A stretch of DNA of 64,000 bases from the NCBI GenBank assembly GCA_029248405.1, contig JAQWJJ010000016.1:248001-312000 (forward strand), read 5' to 3'. Each line of letters starts with the position of its first letter. Within the stretch, counting starts at the first letter, position 1. Both the position numbers and the translations under genes were made by a program. A model generated the notes under the pieces. It was not told the DNA's origin. It did no database searches and was given only the letters and a program-made list of their open reading frames with translations. This DNA is from Flavobacteriaceae bacterium. Lineage in GTDB: Bacteria; Bacteroidota; Bacteroidia; Flavobacteriales; Flavobacteriaceae. Of this stretch, positions 42,980-53,247 are shown piece after piece.

Positions 42980-43876
42980 ATGCTACAAAAATTTGACCCT
43001 AGAAATGCCAATTTAAAAATCTTCATTAAAGACCGTCTTTATCCAAGGGATCAAGCCAAAGTTTCGGTTTTTGATAGTGTGGTCCAGGGTGGAGACGCGG
43101 TTTGGGAGGGCCTCAGAGTTTATCCTGAGGGTATAGTTTGTTTGGATCACCACCTCAATAGATTATTGGCCTCAGCCAAGACACTGGCCTTTGCTGATAT
43201 CCCTTCCAAGGAATTTGTGCGCTCTGCAATTGCGCAAACACTAGCGGCCAATAACATGACGGACCAGACCCACATACGGTTGACACTCACTCGTGGAGAA
43301 AAAATAACCAGCGGCATGGATCCAAGACTCAATCAAGAGGGCTCATGTTTGATAGTTTTGGCAGAATTCAAACCATTGGTCTATGACAATGCTTCTGGCA
43401 TTAAAGTGATTTCCAGTAGTCAAAGGCGTAATGGTCCAGAATTTTTAGACAGTAAAATCCATCACAATAATTTGCTCAATAATATTTTGGCCAAAATCCA
43501 AGCAAATATAGCAGGAAAAGATGCGGGGTTAATGCTCGACCAACGCGGGTTTGTGGCGGAATTGAACGGGAGTAATTTATTTGCGGTTAAAGGGGATACG
43601 GTCTACACACCATATGCCCATGCATGTTTGCCTGGAATCACAAGAGCAACAGTAATTGATCTTTGTGGCCAAAACGACATCAAGATCAAGGAGGCAGACC
43701 TCAGCTTGTCCGAAATGTATAATGCAGATGGTGTTTTCGCGACAGGAACGATGGGTGAATTGACACCAGTGGTGGAAATTGATGGGCGATCAATTGCCTC
43801 TGATCACGAGTTGATGAGGCGTGTTTTGACTTTGTTCAAAACCTCGATCAGATATTATTGTGAGCCACTGATTTAA
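42980..43876 (+). CDS. Class IV PLP aminotransferase (branched-chain/D-amino acid aminotransferase-like)
   Basis: This is a 298-residue fold-type IV PLP enzyme. Lys159 (FLDSKIHHNNLLNN) is the expected Schiff-base residue, Glu194 (GFVAELNGSNLF) the residue hydrogen-bonding the pyridine nitrogen, and GTMGELTPVVEIDGR near the end the phosphate-binding loop. Members include IlvE, D-amino acid aminotransferase and aminodeoxychorismate lyase. Sequence alone does not choose between them, and no ilv or pab gene is adjacent. The start lies one base after the stop of the sulfotransferase-like gene. Confidence 0.88.
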   Translation: MLQKFDPRNANLKIFIKDRLYPRDQAKVSVFDSVVQGGDAVWEGLRVYPEGIVCLDHHLNRLLASAKTLAFADIPSKEFVRSAIAQTLAANNMTDQTHIRLTLTRGEKITSGMDPRLNQEGSCLIVLAEFKPLVYDNASGIKVISSSQRRNGPEFLDSKIHHNNLLNNILAKIQANIAGKDAGLMLDQRGFVAELNGSNLFAVKGDTVYTPYAHACLPGITRATVIDLCGQNDIKIKEADLSLSEMYNADGVFATGTMGELTPVVEIDGRSIASDHELMRRVLTLFKTSIRYYCEPLI

Positions 43877-43951
43877 GTAAAATATCACCGATCATTCAGG
43901 CTCTTCAGCCGTTGGTGTAGGTGTCGATAAAACAAAAAAACCCGCCTTAAA

Positions 43952-43984
43952 TTGAATTATCAGCAATTTTTATAAGTATATTTA
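43952..43984 (+). promoter_or_regulatory. Possible promoter of the TonB receptor/SGNH operon
   Basis: TTG at 43952-43954 is followed after 22 bases by TATATTTA at 43977-43984. The -7 box matches TAnnTTTG at all but the last position. It lies 24 bases before the receptor ATG. Confidence 0.35.
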
Positions 43985-44008
43985 ACCAAAATTTAACTAA
44001 ACTATATT

Positions 44009-46813
44009 ATGAAAAACGTGTTGTTCTTATGTAGCTTCTTGATAAGCTGCATTACTTATGCGCAGACCAACGTTCGTGGAACTGTGGTCGATGAATCAGG
44101 AATTCCTGTTGTTGGCGCCAATGTGGTCGCTGTCGGAACAGGTTCTGGTACAGCTACAGATTTTGACGGAAATTTTGCTCTTTTGGTAGATGCAGAACCG
44201 CCATTTGCCCTGGAGATCAGTAACATCGGATATGCCATGCAGCGTGTTTCTGTCGCTGCCAATAACCAATCACTTTCGATCACATTGGTCGAGGGTTCTG
44301 AATTGGACGAGGTTGTCCTCTCTGCGTCACGAACGCCAGAACGTATTTTTGAATCTCCAGTTACGGTTGAGCGATTTGGATTGAAGGAAATAAAAAATAC
44401 GGCTTCGGCTGATTTTTATGATGGCCTTGAGAACCTCAAAGGAGTAGACATCAACACCAACAGTTTAACATTTAAGTCGATCAATACACGTGGATTTGCC
44501 ACATTTGCCAATACGCGTTTCATGCAATTGGTCGATGGTATGGACAACTCAGCACCGGCACTTAACTTTCCTCTAGGAAACTTGTTAGGAATGACTGATA
44601 CCGATGTACAGAGTGTAGAAATCCTTCCCGGTGCAGCATCTGCCCTTTATGGTGCGAATGCGTTCAATGGTATCTTATTCATGCGCAGTAAAAGCCCATT
44701 TGATTTCCAAGGTATTAGTGTTTCACTGAAGCAGGGACTTACCTCCCAAGAAGCCGTAGGTGATAATCCTTACACTGATGTCAGCATGCGTATTGGACAT
44801 AAATTTAATGATAAATTTGCCGCTAAATTGAACGTGGGTTACCTGTCTGGTACAGATTGGGGGGCCAACAACACAGCGGGCAAAGTTGGGACCGGAGCTG
44901 ATCGAGGCGCCATCAACTATGATGGTGTGAATGTATACGGAGATGAGGTTTCGACCAACTTGAACGGTGTTGCTCAAGCTTTAGTGGGACTAGGCATCTT
45001 GCCCGCCGGAGCAGAGCAATTAGTGCCTTCTGAAAATGTAAGCCGTACAGGTTACAATGAGGCTGACTTGACTGATTACGAAGCGCAGAGTATCAAAGCA
45101 GATTGGGGTCTTTACTACCGCCCATTTGAGGATGATTTAGAAATCTCTTATGTTGGAAAGTACGGAACTGGATCTACCTTGTATCAAGGAGCCAACCGTT
45201 ATGCCATCGATAATTTTGTCATGACACAGCATAAACTAGAAGTCAAGAATGACAATTTCTTTGTGCGTGGATATGTGACCGAAGACGACGCTGGAGACAG
45301 TTACGACATGATTTTTACGGGGATCAATATCAACCGTGCATGGAAGGATGACCAAACCTGGTTTGGCGAATACGCTGGGGCGTTTGTACAAGGTCAGCTA
45401 TATGCTGGATTGACTCCTGATCAGGCACATGCTTTTGCACGACAGACAGCGGATACAGGGCGTTTTGAGCCTGGATCTGACGGCTACAATAATGCGTTCA
45501 ATACAAGCGTCAATGATCCCAATCTTTCCACCGGATCCAAGTTTCAGGATAACTCAAAAATTTATCACGCTGATTATAACTACAACTTTAGTGAGTTGTT
45601 CAAGCCTGTTGAAATTCAAGTTGGCGGATCGTTCAGAACTTATAGTCTGAACTCTTCTGGAACGATTTATACCGATAGTGATGGACCGATTGATTATTCT
45701 GAGATGGGCTTTTATACCCAAATGCAGAAGAAATTTCAATTGGCAGACCAATTAGATTTAAAACTTACAGGTTCTGTCCGTTATGACAAATCTGAACTCT
45801 TTGATGGATTCTTTTCGCCCCGATTAGCTGCTGGTTTTACATTAGCAGATAACCACAACATCCGCGCTTCTGTGCAGACTGGTTTTAGAAACCCAACAAC
45901 TCAAGATCTTTATATCGGGTTAGATGTGGGACGTGCTGTCCTTGTTGGAGGAGCCAGCAACAACCCAGAACGCGACGTTCGTGATTATGCCCTAAGCCCA
46001 ACGGGTCAGGCCATTACGGGGGCTGCAAGTCTCTCGTCAAACAGTACTATTGCTTACGAAAACTCTTTCTTTGCGAGTTCAGTTGGTGCCTTTGCAGCAA
46101 CAGGTAACGTTGGTGCTCTGGAAGTGGCCAACTCTAATTTCGTAAAGCCTGAGCAGGTCACCTCGATTGACTTCGGTTATCGCGGAAAACTGGGTAAAAT
46201 CATTATAGATGCCAATTGGTATTATAACACTTACAATGATTTCATCTCAAACGAAACGGTCATTGCGCCATTATACGGTGATGTTGGATTAACTCAAGCA
46301 TTGCCCGACGGAACACCATTGGCTGTTGCTGCAATTGCCAGCGGGGATTATCAAGTATTCCAAACCTATACCAACTCGGAAGAAGAAATTAATTCTTATG
46401 GAGGATCTATTGGGATCAGTACTAAAGTATTCGGCGGTTATGATCTAGCGGGTAGTTATACTTATGCTGTCCAGGATCGTGAAGGCAATAATTCTGATTT
46501 CAATACCAACTTTAATACGCCACAAGACAGAATAAAGATGCAGTTTGGTAATACAGAGGTTTTCAAAAACTTTGGTTTCAATACGGCATGGCGTTATACA
46601 GGGTCGTATGAGTGGGAAGCAACATTTGGCAATGGAACAATTGAGGCCTACAACGTTGTAGATGTCCAGCTGAACTACCGCATGCCAGACTTCTTTAAAT
46701 CTACCTTTAAACTTGGTGCTGCTAATGTCTTGGGTGACGAGTACAATACGGCATTTGGTACGGGTAACATCGGTTCTATGTACTACTTGTCTTGGACCAT
46801 TAATAATCTTTAA
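44009..46813 (+). CDS. TonB-dependent outer-membrane receptor with carboxypeptidase-like domain
   Basis: This is a 934-residue receptor that imports a substrate across the outer membrane using TonB energy. Signal peptide MKNVLFLCSFLISCITYAQ is followed by a CarboxypepD_reg-like domain (about 20-95, NVRGTVVDESGIPVVGANV), a plug (about 110-230, with GFATFANTRFMQLVDGMDN and EILPGAASALYGANAFNGI) and a 22-strand barrel to the end. The next gene, 11 bases away, is an SGNH lipoprotein, where SusC-type receptors would have a SusD partner. The arrangement resembles a receptor and surface lipoprotein pair, with lipid- or ester-containing substrates plausible. The actual ligand is unknown. Confidence 0.92.
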   Translation: MKNVLFLCSFLISCITYAQTNVRGTVVDESGIPVVGANVVAVGTGSGTATDFDGNFALLVDAEPPFALEISNIGYAMQRVSVAANNQSLSITLVEGSELDEVVLSASRTPERIFESPVTVERFGLKEIKNTASADFYDGLENLKGVDINTNSLTFKSINTRGFATFANTRFMQLVDGMDNSAPALNFPLGNLLGMTDTDVQSVEILPGAASALYGANAFNGILFMRSKSPFDFQGISVSLKQGLTSQEAVGDNPYTDVSMRIGHKFNDKFAAKLNVGYLSGTDWGANNTAGKVGTGADRGAINYDGVNVYGDEVSTNLNGVAQALVGLGILPAGAEQLVPSENVSRTGYNEADLTDYEAQSIKADWGLYYRPFEDDLEISYVGKYGTGSTLYQGANRYAIDNFVMTQHKLEVKNDNFFVRGYVTEDDAGDSYDMIFTGININRAWKDDQTWFGEYAGAFVQGQLYAGLTPDQAHAFARQTADTGRFEPGSDGYNNAFNTSVNDPNLSTGSKFQDNSKIYHADYNYNFSELFKPVEIQVGGSFRTYSLNSSGTIYTDSDGPIDYSEMGFYTQMQKKFQLADQLDLKLTGSVRYDKSELFDGFFSPRLAAGFTLADNHNIRASVQTGFRNPTTQDLYIGLDVGRAVLVGGASNNPERDVRDYALSPTGQAITGAASLSSNSTIAYENSFFASSVGAFAATGNVGALEVANSNFVKPEQVTSIDFGYRGKLGKIIIDANWYYNTYNDFISNETVIAPLYGDVGLTQALPDGTPLAVAAIASGDYQVFQTYTNSEEEINSYGGSIGISTKVFGGYDLAGSYTYAVQDREGNNSDFNTNFNTPQDRIKMQFGNTEVFKNFGFNTAWRYTGSYEWEATFGNGTIEAYNVVDVQLNYRMPDFFKSTFKLGAANVLGDEYNTAFGTGNIGSMYYLSWTINNL

Positions 46814-46824
46814 TCACATTGACT

Positions 46825-48405
46825 ATGAAATTTAAATATTTAGGAATTGCATTGTTGACTTTAGGATTCGTTGCTTGTGAAAGCGACACGACTCCCGAAG
46901 AAACAACAACTGAAGTGATGCTCACTGCAGGTGAGGCTGACTTTTCGAATTATGTAGCTCTAGGAGCTTCTTTTACGGCTGGATTTACAGATGGTGCCTT
47001 GTTTAAGGCCAGTCAGATGAATTCGTTTCCAAACATTCTAGCCCAAAGTTTTTCTGCTGCAGGCGGAGGTGATTTCAACCAACCCTACACCAGTGATAAT
47101 GTTGGAGGACTGCTCTATGGCGGCAATTTAATTGCTAATCCTAGACTTTATTTTAATGGCGCAGGGCCTGCGGTTTTGGAGGCCGGCCCGACAACTGAAG
47201 TGACGAATGTTGCGGCAGGGGTCTTCAACAATGTCGGTGTTCCTGGATCGAAGAGTTTTCACTTTTTGGCCAATGGATATGGCAACCTAGCGGGAGTGCC
47301 GTTAGGACTGGCTAATCCCTATTTTGCGCGCATGGCGAGTTCGCCTGATGCGTCTATGTTAGAGGATGCTGTAGCACAAGGGCCGACGTTTTTCACCTTA
47401 TCTGAATTTGGGGGCAACGATGTTCTACAATATGCAACTTCTGGTGGTAGTGGAGTAGACCAAACAGGCAATTTTGATCCGACCACTTATGGTGGTAACG
47501 ACATTACCGATCCAAATGTTTTTGCTGCAGCTTTAAGTGCGACATTAGATGCGCTTACCGCTAACGGAGCAAAGGGTGTTGTGGGTAATGTGCCTTACGT
47601 CACATCACTGCCCTATTTTACGACAGTACCCTTCGCGCCTTTATCGCCAGCCAATCCCGATTTTGGACCGCAGATTCCGGTTCTAAACGCGACTTTTGCA
47701 CCACTTAATCAGGCTTTTGCGTTTTTAGGGTTTCCTGAACGTTCTATTGTGTTTTCAGAAACGGAAGCGAGTCCAGTAGTGATTTTTGACGAGAGTTTGC
47801 CAAACCTAGCGGATCAGCTTAATGCTGTGCTTCAGGCGGGAGGACTAGATCCACTAACCGCGGGTCTTTTGGCACAGCAGTATGGTCAATCACGTCAAGC
47901 GACAGCCGAAGATCTTTTGGTATTGACCAGCTCTGGTGTTATTGCGACACTTAACGAAGACCATTTTGCGACCCTCGTGGGTCTTGGGGTTCCTGCCGAG
48001 ACTGCAGGCCAATTATCAGTAAATGGGATCACTTATCCTTTAGCGGATAATTGGGTGCTCACAGACAGCGAAACTCAGTCTGTTTTGAATGCTACGGATG
48101 CTTACAATACAACTATTGATGCGCTTGTCGCCAGTAAAGGTCTTGCGAAAGTTGACCTTAAGGGCATCCTTCAAGATGCTTCTGCCGGTGGCGTTGTGTT
48201 TGACAGTTTCACCATGTCCACCGACCTCGTATTTGGTGGCTTGGTAAGCCTTGATGGCGTGCACTTGACTGCGCGAGGATATGCTTTGATGGCCAATAGA
48301 TTTTTAGAGGCTATCGATGCGACCTATGGCTCGAACTTCGTTGCAGCGGGTCGTGTGGCGCGTGCCAATGACTTTCCGGTAAACTACTCTCCGGAATTGC
48401 AATAG
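46825..48405 (+). CDS. SGNH/GDSL-like hydrolase family lipoprotein
   Basis: This is a 526-residue lipoprotein (FVAC, Cys18) with SGNH-hydrolase blocks. Block I is YVALGASFTAG, keeping Ser49 but with Ala in place of Asp of GDS. Block III is SEFGGNDVLQ and block V DGVHLTARGYALM with the Asp-x-x-His pair. So the catalytic Ser, Asn and His are present. The start at 46825 (ATG, MKFKYLGIALLT) was preferred to TTG at 46819, six bases earlier. It lies 11 bases after the TonB receptor gene. A surface lipase or esterase feeding the receptor is the simplest reading, but activity is inferred. A strong terminator follows. Confidence 0.88.
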   Translation: MKFKYLGIALLTLGFVACESDTTPEETTTEVMLTAGEADFSNYVALGASFTAGFTDGALFKASQMNSFPNILAQSFSAAGGGDFNQPYTSDNVGGLLYGGNLIANPRLYFNGAGPAVLEAGPTTEVTNVAAGVFNNVGVPGSKSFHFLANGYGNLAGVPLGLANPYFARMASSPDASMLEDAVAQGPTFFTLSEFGGNDVLQYATSGGSGVDQTGNFDPTTYGGNDITDPNVFAAALSATLDALTANGAKGVVGNVPYVTSLPYFTTVPFAPLSPANPDFGPQIPVLNATFAPLNQAFAFLGFPERSIVFSETEASPVVIFDESLPNLADQLNAVLQAGGLDPLTAGLLAQQYGQSRQATAEDLLVLTSSGVIATLNEDHFATLVGLGVPAETAGQLSVNGITYPLADNWVLTDSETQSVLNATDAYNTTIDALVASKGLAKVDLKGILQDASAGGVVFDSFTMSTDLVFGGLVSLDGVHLTARGYALMANRFLEAIDATYGSNFVAAGRVARANDFPVNYSPELQ

Positions 48406-48424
48406 GCGCAACAAACGAATTTTT

Positions 48425-48461
48425 TAAAAAAACCTTCCAAATTGCTTGGAGGGTTTTTTTT
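48425..48461 (+). terminator. Intrinsic terminator of the receptor/SGNH operon
   Basis: CCTTCCAA (48433-48440) pairs with TTGGAGGG (48446-48453) with one G-U pair, and the A run before it can pair with the T run after it. The hairpin ends in eight T. It lies about 20 bases after the SGNH gene stop. Confidence 0.85.
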
Positions 48462-48502
48462 GTTTGATGGGGATTACACTGAAAAATTTTTGCGTTTTTG
48501 CG

Positions 48503-48534
48503 TTGTATTTTTTGTTGCGAAAGACCTATCTTTG
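48503..48534 (+). promoter_or_regulatory. Predicted atpDC promoter
   Basis: TTG at 48503-48505 is followed after 21 bases by TATCTTTG at 48527-48534, an exact -7 match. The leader before the atpD ATG is about 57 bases. Confidence 0.6.
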
Positions 48535-48583
48535 CACCGATTTAATGGGGTGAAAGATGGACTCCAGACAAACTTTAAAATAA

Positions 48584-50101
<1,518 letters not shown>

Positions 50102-50124
50102 TCATTAGCATAACGGATATACCT

Positions 50125-50400
50125 ATGTATTTAGAAATCGTCACACCAGAAGCGTCATTAGTTCAAGGAGAGGTCGAAAGCCTTACGGTTCCTGGGATGG
50201 ATGGAGAGTTTCAGATGTTGAATAATCACGCAGCAATTGTGTCCTCTTTAGGAAAAGGTATTGTTGCCTTTTCTGGAAATCCAGAATTTATGCCCGCCTT
50301 TAAAGACAGGTTTACACAAAAGGATGGAAAGTGGTTGCTGCCCATCAGCAGCGGTACCGTGCAGATGGTCGACAATAAAGTCATCGTGCTGGCCGACTAG
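50125..50400 (+). CDS. atpC: F1Fo ATP synthase subunit epsilon, short form
   Basis: Epsilon sits on the F1 central stalk. This 91-residue form contains only the N-terminal beta-sandwich (MYLEIVTPEASLVQGEVESL, then MDGEFQMLNNHAAIVS and KWLLPISSGTVQMVDNKVIV). It lacks the C-terminal helical hairpin of about 45 residues found in the 135-residue form. It lies 23 bases after atpD and is followed by a terminator. The helices inhibit ATP hydrolysis in other bacteria, so that form of control is presumably missing here. Short epsilons are common in Bacteroidota. Confidence 0.93.
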   Translation: MYLEIVTPEASLVQGEVESLTVPGMDGEFQMLNNHAAIVSSLGKGIVAFSGNPEFMPAFKDRFTQKDGKWLLPISSGTVQMVDNKVIVLAD

Positions 50401-50421
50401 TTAGAAACGATACAATAATTT

Positions 50422-50451
50422 AAGGCCTCATATTTTTTGAGGCTTTTTTTT
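50422..50451 (+). terminator. Intrinsic terminator of atpDC
   Basis: GCCTCA (50425-50430) pairs with TGAGGC (50438-50443) around an AT-rich loop and is followed by an eight-T run. It lies about 20 bases after the atpC stop. Confidence 0.85.
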
Positions 50452-50531
50452 GATGTCATGATTGGTTTGTAAGGCTGACCGAAGTTCAGGAAGTGAACGT
50501 TTGTGGTCAATTAATTTGTAACTTTAAGCAT

Positions 50532-52352
50532 ATGAAAAAATTAGTTTTAGGGTTTTTGACCATTATATTTTCGGCAGTTTCATGGAGTCAGGAGCCACCG
50601 TCACAAGAAGAGCTGGGCGAGGTTTTGCTTACAGGGACACGTCTGATGATTCCATTCGAAGAGGATTCGCGCTCCATCACGATTATCTCAAAGGAGATGA
50701 TCGACGCATCACCAGCCCAAAGTTTGCCGGACTTATTGCAGCAAGTTGCAGGGGTTGATGTCCGGCGTCGGGGCGCTATGGGTACCCAAGCTGATTTGTA
50801 CATCCGTGGGGGTAGCTTCGATCAGACATTGTTGCTGATTGATGGCATCAAATTGGATGACGCGCAGACAGGCCACCACACCTTTAATGCCGCGTTGCCT
50901 CTTGAACTCATTGAGCGGATAGAAATCATTAAAGGACCTGCAGCTCGAATTTATGGTCAGAACGCGTTTACTGGAGCGATCAATATAGTGACCAAGTCTC
51001 GATTTGATGCCGGTGTTGAAGTGGCCCTTTCATCGGGCTCTTTCCAACAAATCAATGCTGGTGCTACTGCCTATCATTCTACTGAAAGCACCTCACACAT
51101 GGTGCATTTTTCGCGCAATACGTCAAGAGGTTACCGCTACAATACTGATTACGACCAGTCGAATTATGCCTTCAAAAGCGTTTTTAATCAGCAGGGTCGT
51201 CAGATTTGGCATCTGCTTGGTAGTTTTTCCGAAAGAGCTTTTGGGGCCAATGGTTTTTATGCCTCACCGGCAGCGACAGACCAATTTGAGGCCACACAAA
51301 CCAGTGTCTTAGGCCTAAGCACAGCAGTGTCTATGGGTCAATTGACACTCAAGCCACGCGTCTATTGGCGCAGAAATCAGGACGAATACATCTACTTGCG
51401 CAATGACCCTACGGTCTATAGAAATTTGCATGCGACCAACAAAATAACGGCAGAAGTCAATGGTGTTTTTGACTCTCGATTGGGCACCACAGGTTTTGGC
51501 TTAGACCTGACCCAAACTTTTCTTTCGAGCAATAATCTTGGTCAAAGGGCCCGGTTTGCGACAACTTTGTTTGTTGAGCACCGGATGCGCTTTTTCAATG
51601 AAAGTGTGGATGTGATTCCGGGTATCGCAGCCACTAATTTTTCTGATTTTGGCACTTATGCCTATCCGGGTTTAGATCTGGGTTGGGCACCTATGGAGGA
51701 TTGGCGAATTTATGCCAACACTGGATTTACCTACCGCATACCAACCTATACCGATCTATTTTACAGCGACCCTACGACTATTGGCGATGCGGATCTTTCG
51801 CCTGAAGAGGCTTTTTCGTGGGAATTTGGAACCCGTTATCAGTTGGGGTCATTATCCTTTTCTGGAGCGTGGTTTCAGAGAGATTCAAAAAACCTTATCG
51901 ATTACGTCAAACCCTCACCAGATGACTTATGGCAGGCAGCCAATGTCAGGGGCTTAGTAACACAAGGTTGGGAAACGGAAATCGATTGGTCGTTCGATGT
52001 TTTAGGCAGGGGGCAGAAGTTGCATTTGAGTTACACCCATATCACTGATGATTTAGAAGTGCCTACAGAAGAATTGTCGAGATACGTCATCAACTCTTTT
52101 AAGGATCGTGCTGTGGGGACCTGGACCAGTAATTGGACCAATAAATGGCAACATACCGTGGTATGGAAATATGGCGAGAGGGCCTCTGGAGATGCTTTTC
52201 GCGTGGTTGATTTTGCCATCAATTACCGCAGATCATCTTTTGAATTTAAGGCCTCCATTGAAAACCTATTGGGTGAGGAATATTCAGAAACGAATTTGAT
52301 TCCCATGCCGAAAGGGGCTGTTTTTGTAGGATTACGTTACCATATTAAATAG
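50532..52352 (+). CDS. TonB-dependent receptor (BtuB-sized)
   Basis: This is a 606-residue outer-membrane receptor. The start at 50532 (MKKLVLGFLTIIFSAVSWSQ) gives a clean signal peptide; an in-frame ATG 13 codons earlier adds residues without signal character. It lacks a carboxypeptidase-like domain. A TonB-box-like stretch LGEVLLTGTR leads into the plug (about 40-160, with SLPDLLQQVAGVDVRRRG, ADLYIRGGSFDQTLLLIDG and ERIEIIKGPAARIYG). A barrel follows, ending GLRYHIK. Size and layout resemble vitamin B12 and siderophore receptors rather than SusC. A JmjC-like oxygenase gene begins 7 bases downstream. The ligand is unknown. Confidence 0.9.
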   Translation: MKKLVLGFLTIIFSAVSWSQEPPSQEELGEVLLTGTRLMIPFEEDSRSITIISKEMIDASPAQSLPDLLQQVAGVDVRRRGAMGTQADLYIRGGSFDQTLLLIDGIKLDDAQTGHHTFNAALPLELIERIEIIKGPAARIYGQNAFTGAINIVTKSRFDAGVEVALSSGSFQQINAGATAYHSTESTSHMVHFSRNTSRGYRYNTDYDQSNYAFKSVFNQQGRQIWHLLGSFSERAFGANGFYASPAATDQFEATQTSVLGLSTAVSMGQLTLKPRVYWRRNQDEYIYLRNDPTVYRNLHATNKITAEVNGVFDSRLGTTGFGLDLTQTFLSSNNLGQRARFATTLFVEHRMRFFNESVDVIPGIAATNFSDFGTYAYPGLDLGWAPMEDWRIYANTGFTYRIPTYTDLFYSDPTTIGDADLSPEEAFSWEFGTRYQLGSLSFSGAWFQRDSKNLIDYVKPSPDDLWQAANVRGLVTQGWETEIDWSFDVLGRGQKLHLSYTHITDDLEVPTEELSRYVINSFKDRAVGTWTSNWTNKWQHTVVWKYGERASGDAFRVVDFAINYRRSSFEFKASIENLLGEEYSETNLIPMPKGAVFVGLRYHIK

Positions 52353-52359
52353 AGTATTG

Positions 52360-53247
52360 ATGTATTTGGAGCAGATAGACCGCGTCACTTCCATTTCGAA
52401 AGAAGACTTCATATCGAAGTATTATCGAAAGCAAAGGCCTGTCATCATTGAGGAAGCCATTGCGGATTGGCCTGCATTTACCAAATGGAATTTTGCTTAC
52501 ATCAAAGAAGTTGCAGGCGACAAACAGGTGCCTTTATATGATGATCGTCCTGTCGACCACAAAGATGGTTTTAACGAGCCTCATGCCACTATGCGGATGG
52601 CCGAATATATTGACCTGTTGGAGAAAGCACCGACTAAATTCAGGATTTTTCTCTGGAATTTATTAAAGGAAGTGCCGCAGCTGCAGCAAGATTACCGTCC
52701 TTTTAATCTCGGTCTGCCCATCATGAAGGGCTTGCCGATGTTGTTTTTTGGTGGACAAGACAGTCATACATTCATGCATTACGATATAGATTTGGCTAAT
52801 ATTTTTCACTTTCATTTTCAAGGAAGGAAAGAGGTGGTTCTTTTTGATCAAAAGCAAAATAAACTACTGTACAAAATTGCCCATTCCCTCATTGTCCGAG
52901 AAGACATTAATTGGTCTCAGCCAGATGAAGATCAATGGCCTGCCTTAAAATATGTGAGGGGGTTCAAGGGAACTTTAGAACATGGTCAATTGCTGTATAT
53001 GCCTGAGGGCTATTGGCATTATATGAAGTATGTGACGCCAGGCTTTTCGATGAGTTTACGGTCTATTGCACGAAAGCCAAAGCATTTGGCAAAGGCATTG
53101 TACAATGTCCTGATCATGCGGTATTTTGATCAATTGATGCGCCGGTTGCGCGGACAGAAGTGGATTGACCACAAAAACCAACAAGCTATTGAGCGGACTC
53201 ATCGTCACCTATCTCAAGTTCAATCTAAGTACGCCGCAGCCTCATAG
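52360..53247 (+). CDS. Cupin-like (JmjC/FIH-type) 2-oxoglutarate-dependent oxygenase
   Basis: This 295-residue cytoplasmic protein has the JmjC-like double-stranded beta-helix. The iron site is H140-x-D142 (FMHYDIDLANIFHFH) with a distal H220 (LLYMPEGYWHYMKYV). The N-terminal RPVIIEEAIADWPAF (26-40) is typical of cupin_8 proteins. The likely reaction is 2-oxoglutarate- and oxygen-dependent hydroxylation of a protein or small molecule, substrate unknown. ATG at 52360 is used; TTG three bases earlier is also in frame. It follows the receptor by 7 bases, so both are probably cotranscribed. Its last 28 bases overlap the convergent recX gene. Confidence 0.88.
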   Translation: MYLEQIDRVTSISKEDFISKYYRKQRPVIIEEAIADWPAFTKWNFAYIKEVAGDKQVPLYDDRPVDHKDGFNEPHATMRMAEYIDLLEKAPTKFRIFLWNLLKEVPQLQQDYRPFNLGLPIMKGLPMLFFGGQDSHTFMHYDIDLANIFHFHFQGRKEVVLFDQKQNKLLYKIAHSLIVREDINWSQPDEDQWPALKYVRGFKGTLEHGQLLYMPEGYWHYMKYVTPGFSMSLRSIARKPKHLAKALYNVLIMRYFDQLMRRLRGQKWIDHKNQQAIERTHRHLSQVQSKYAAAS

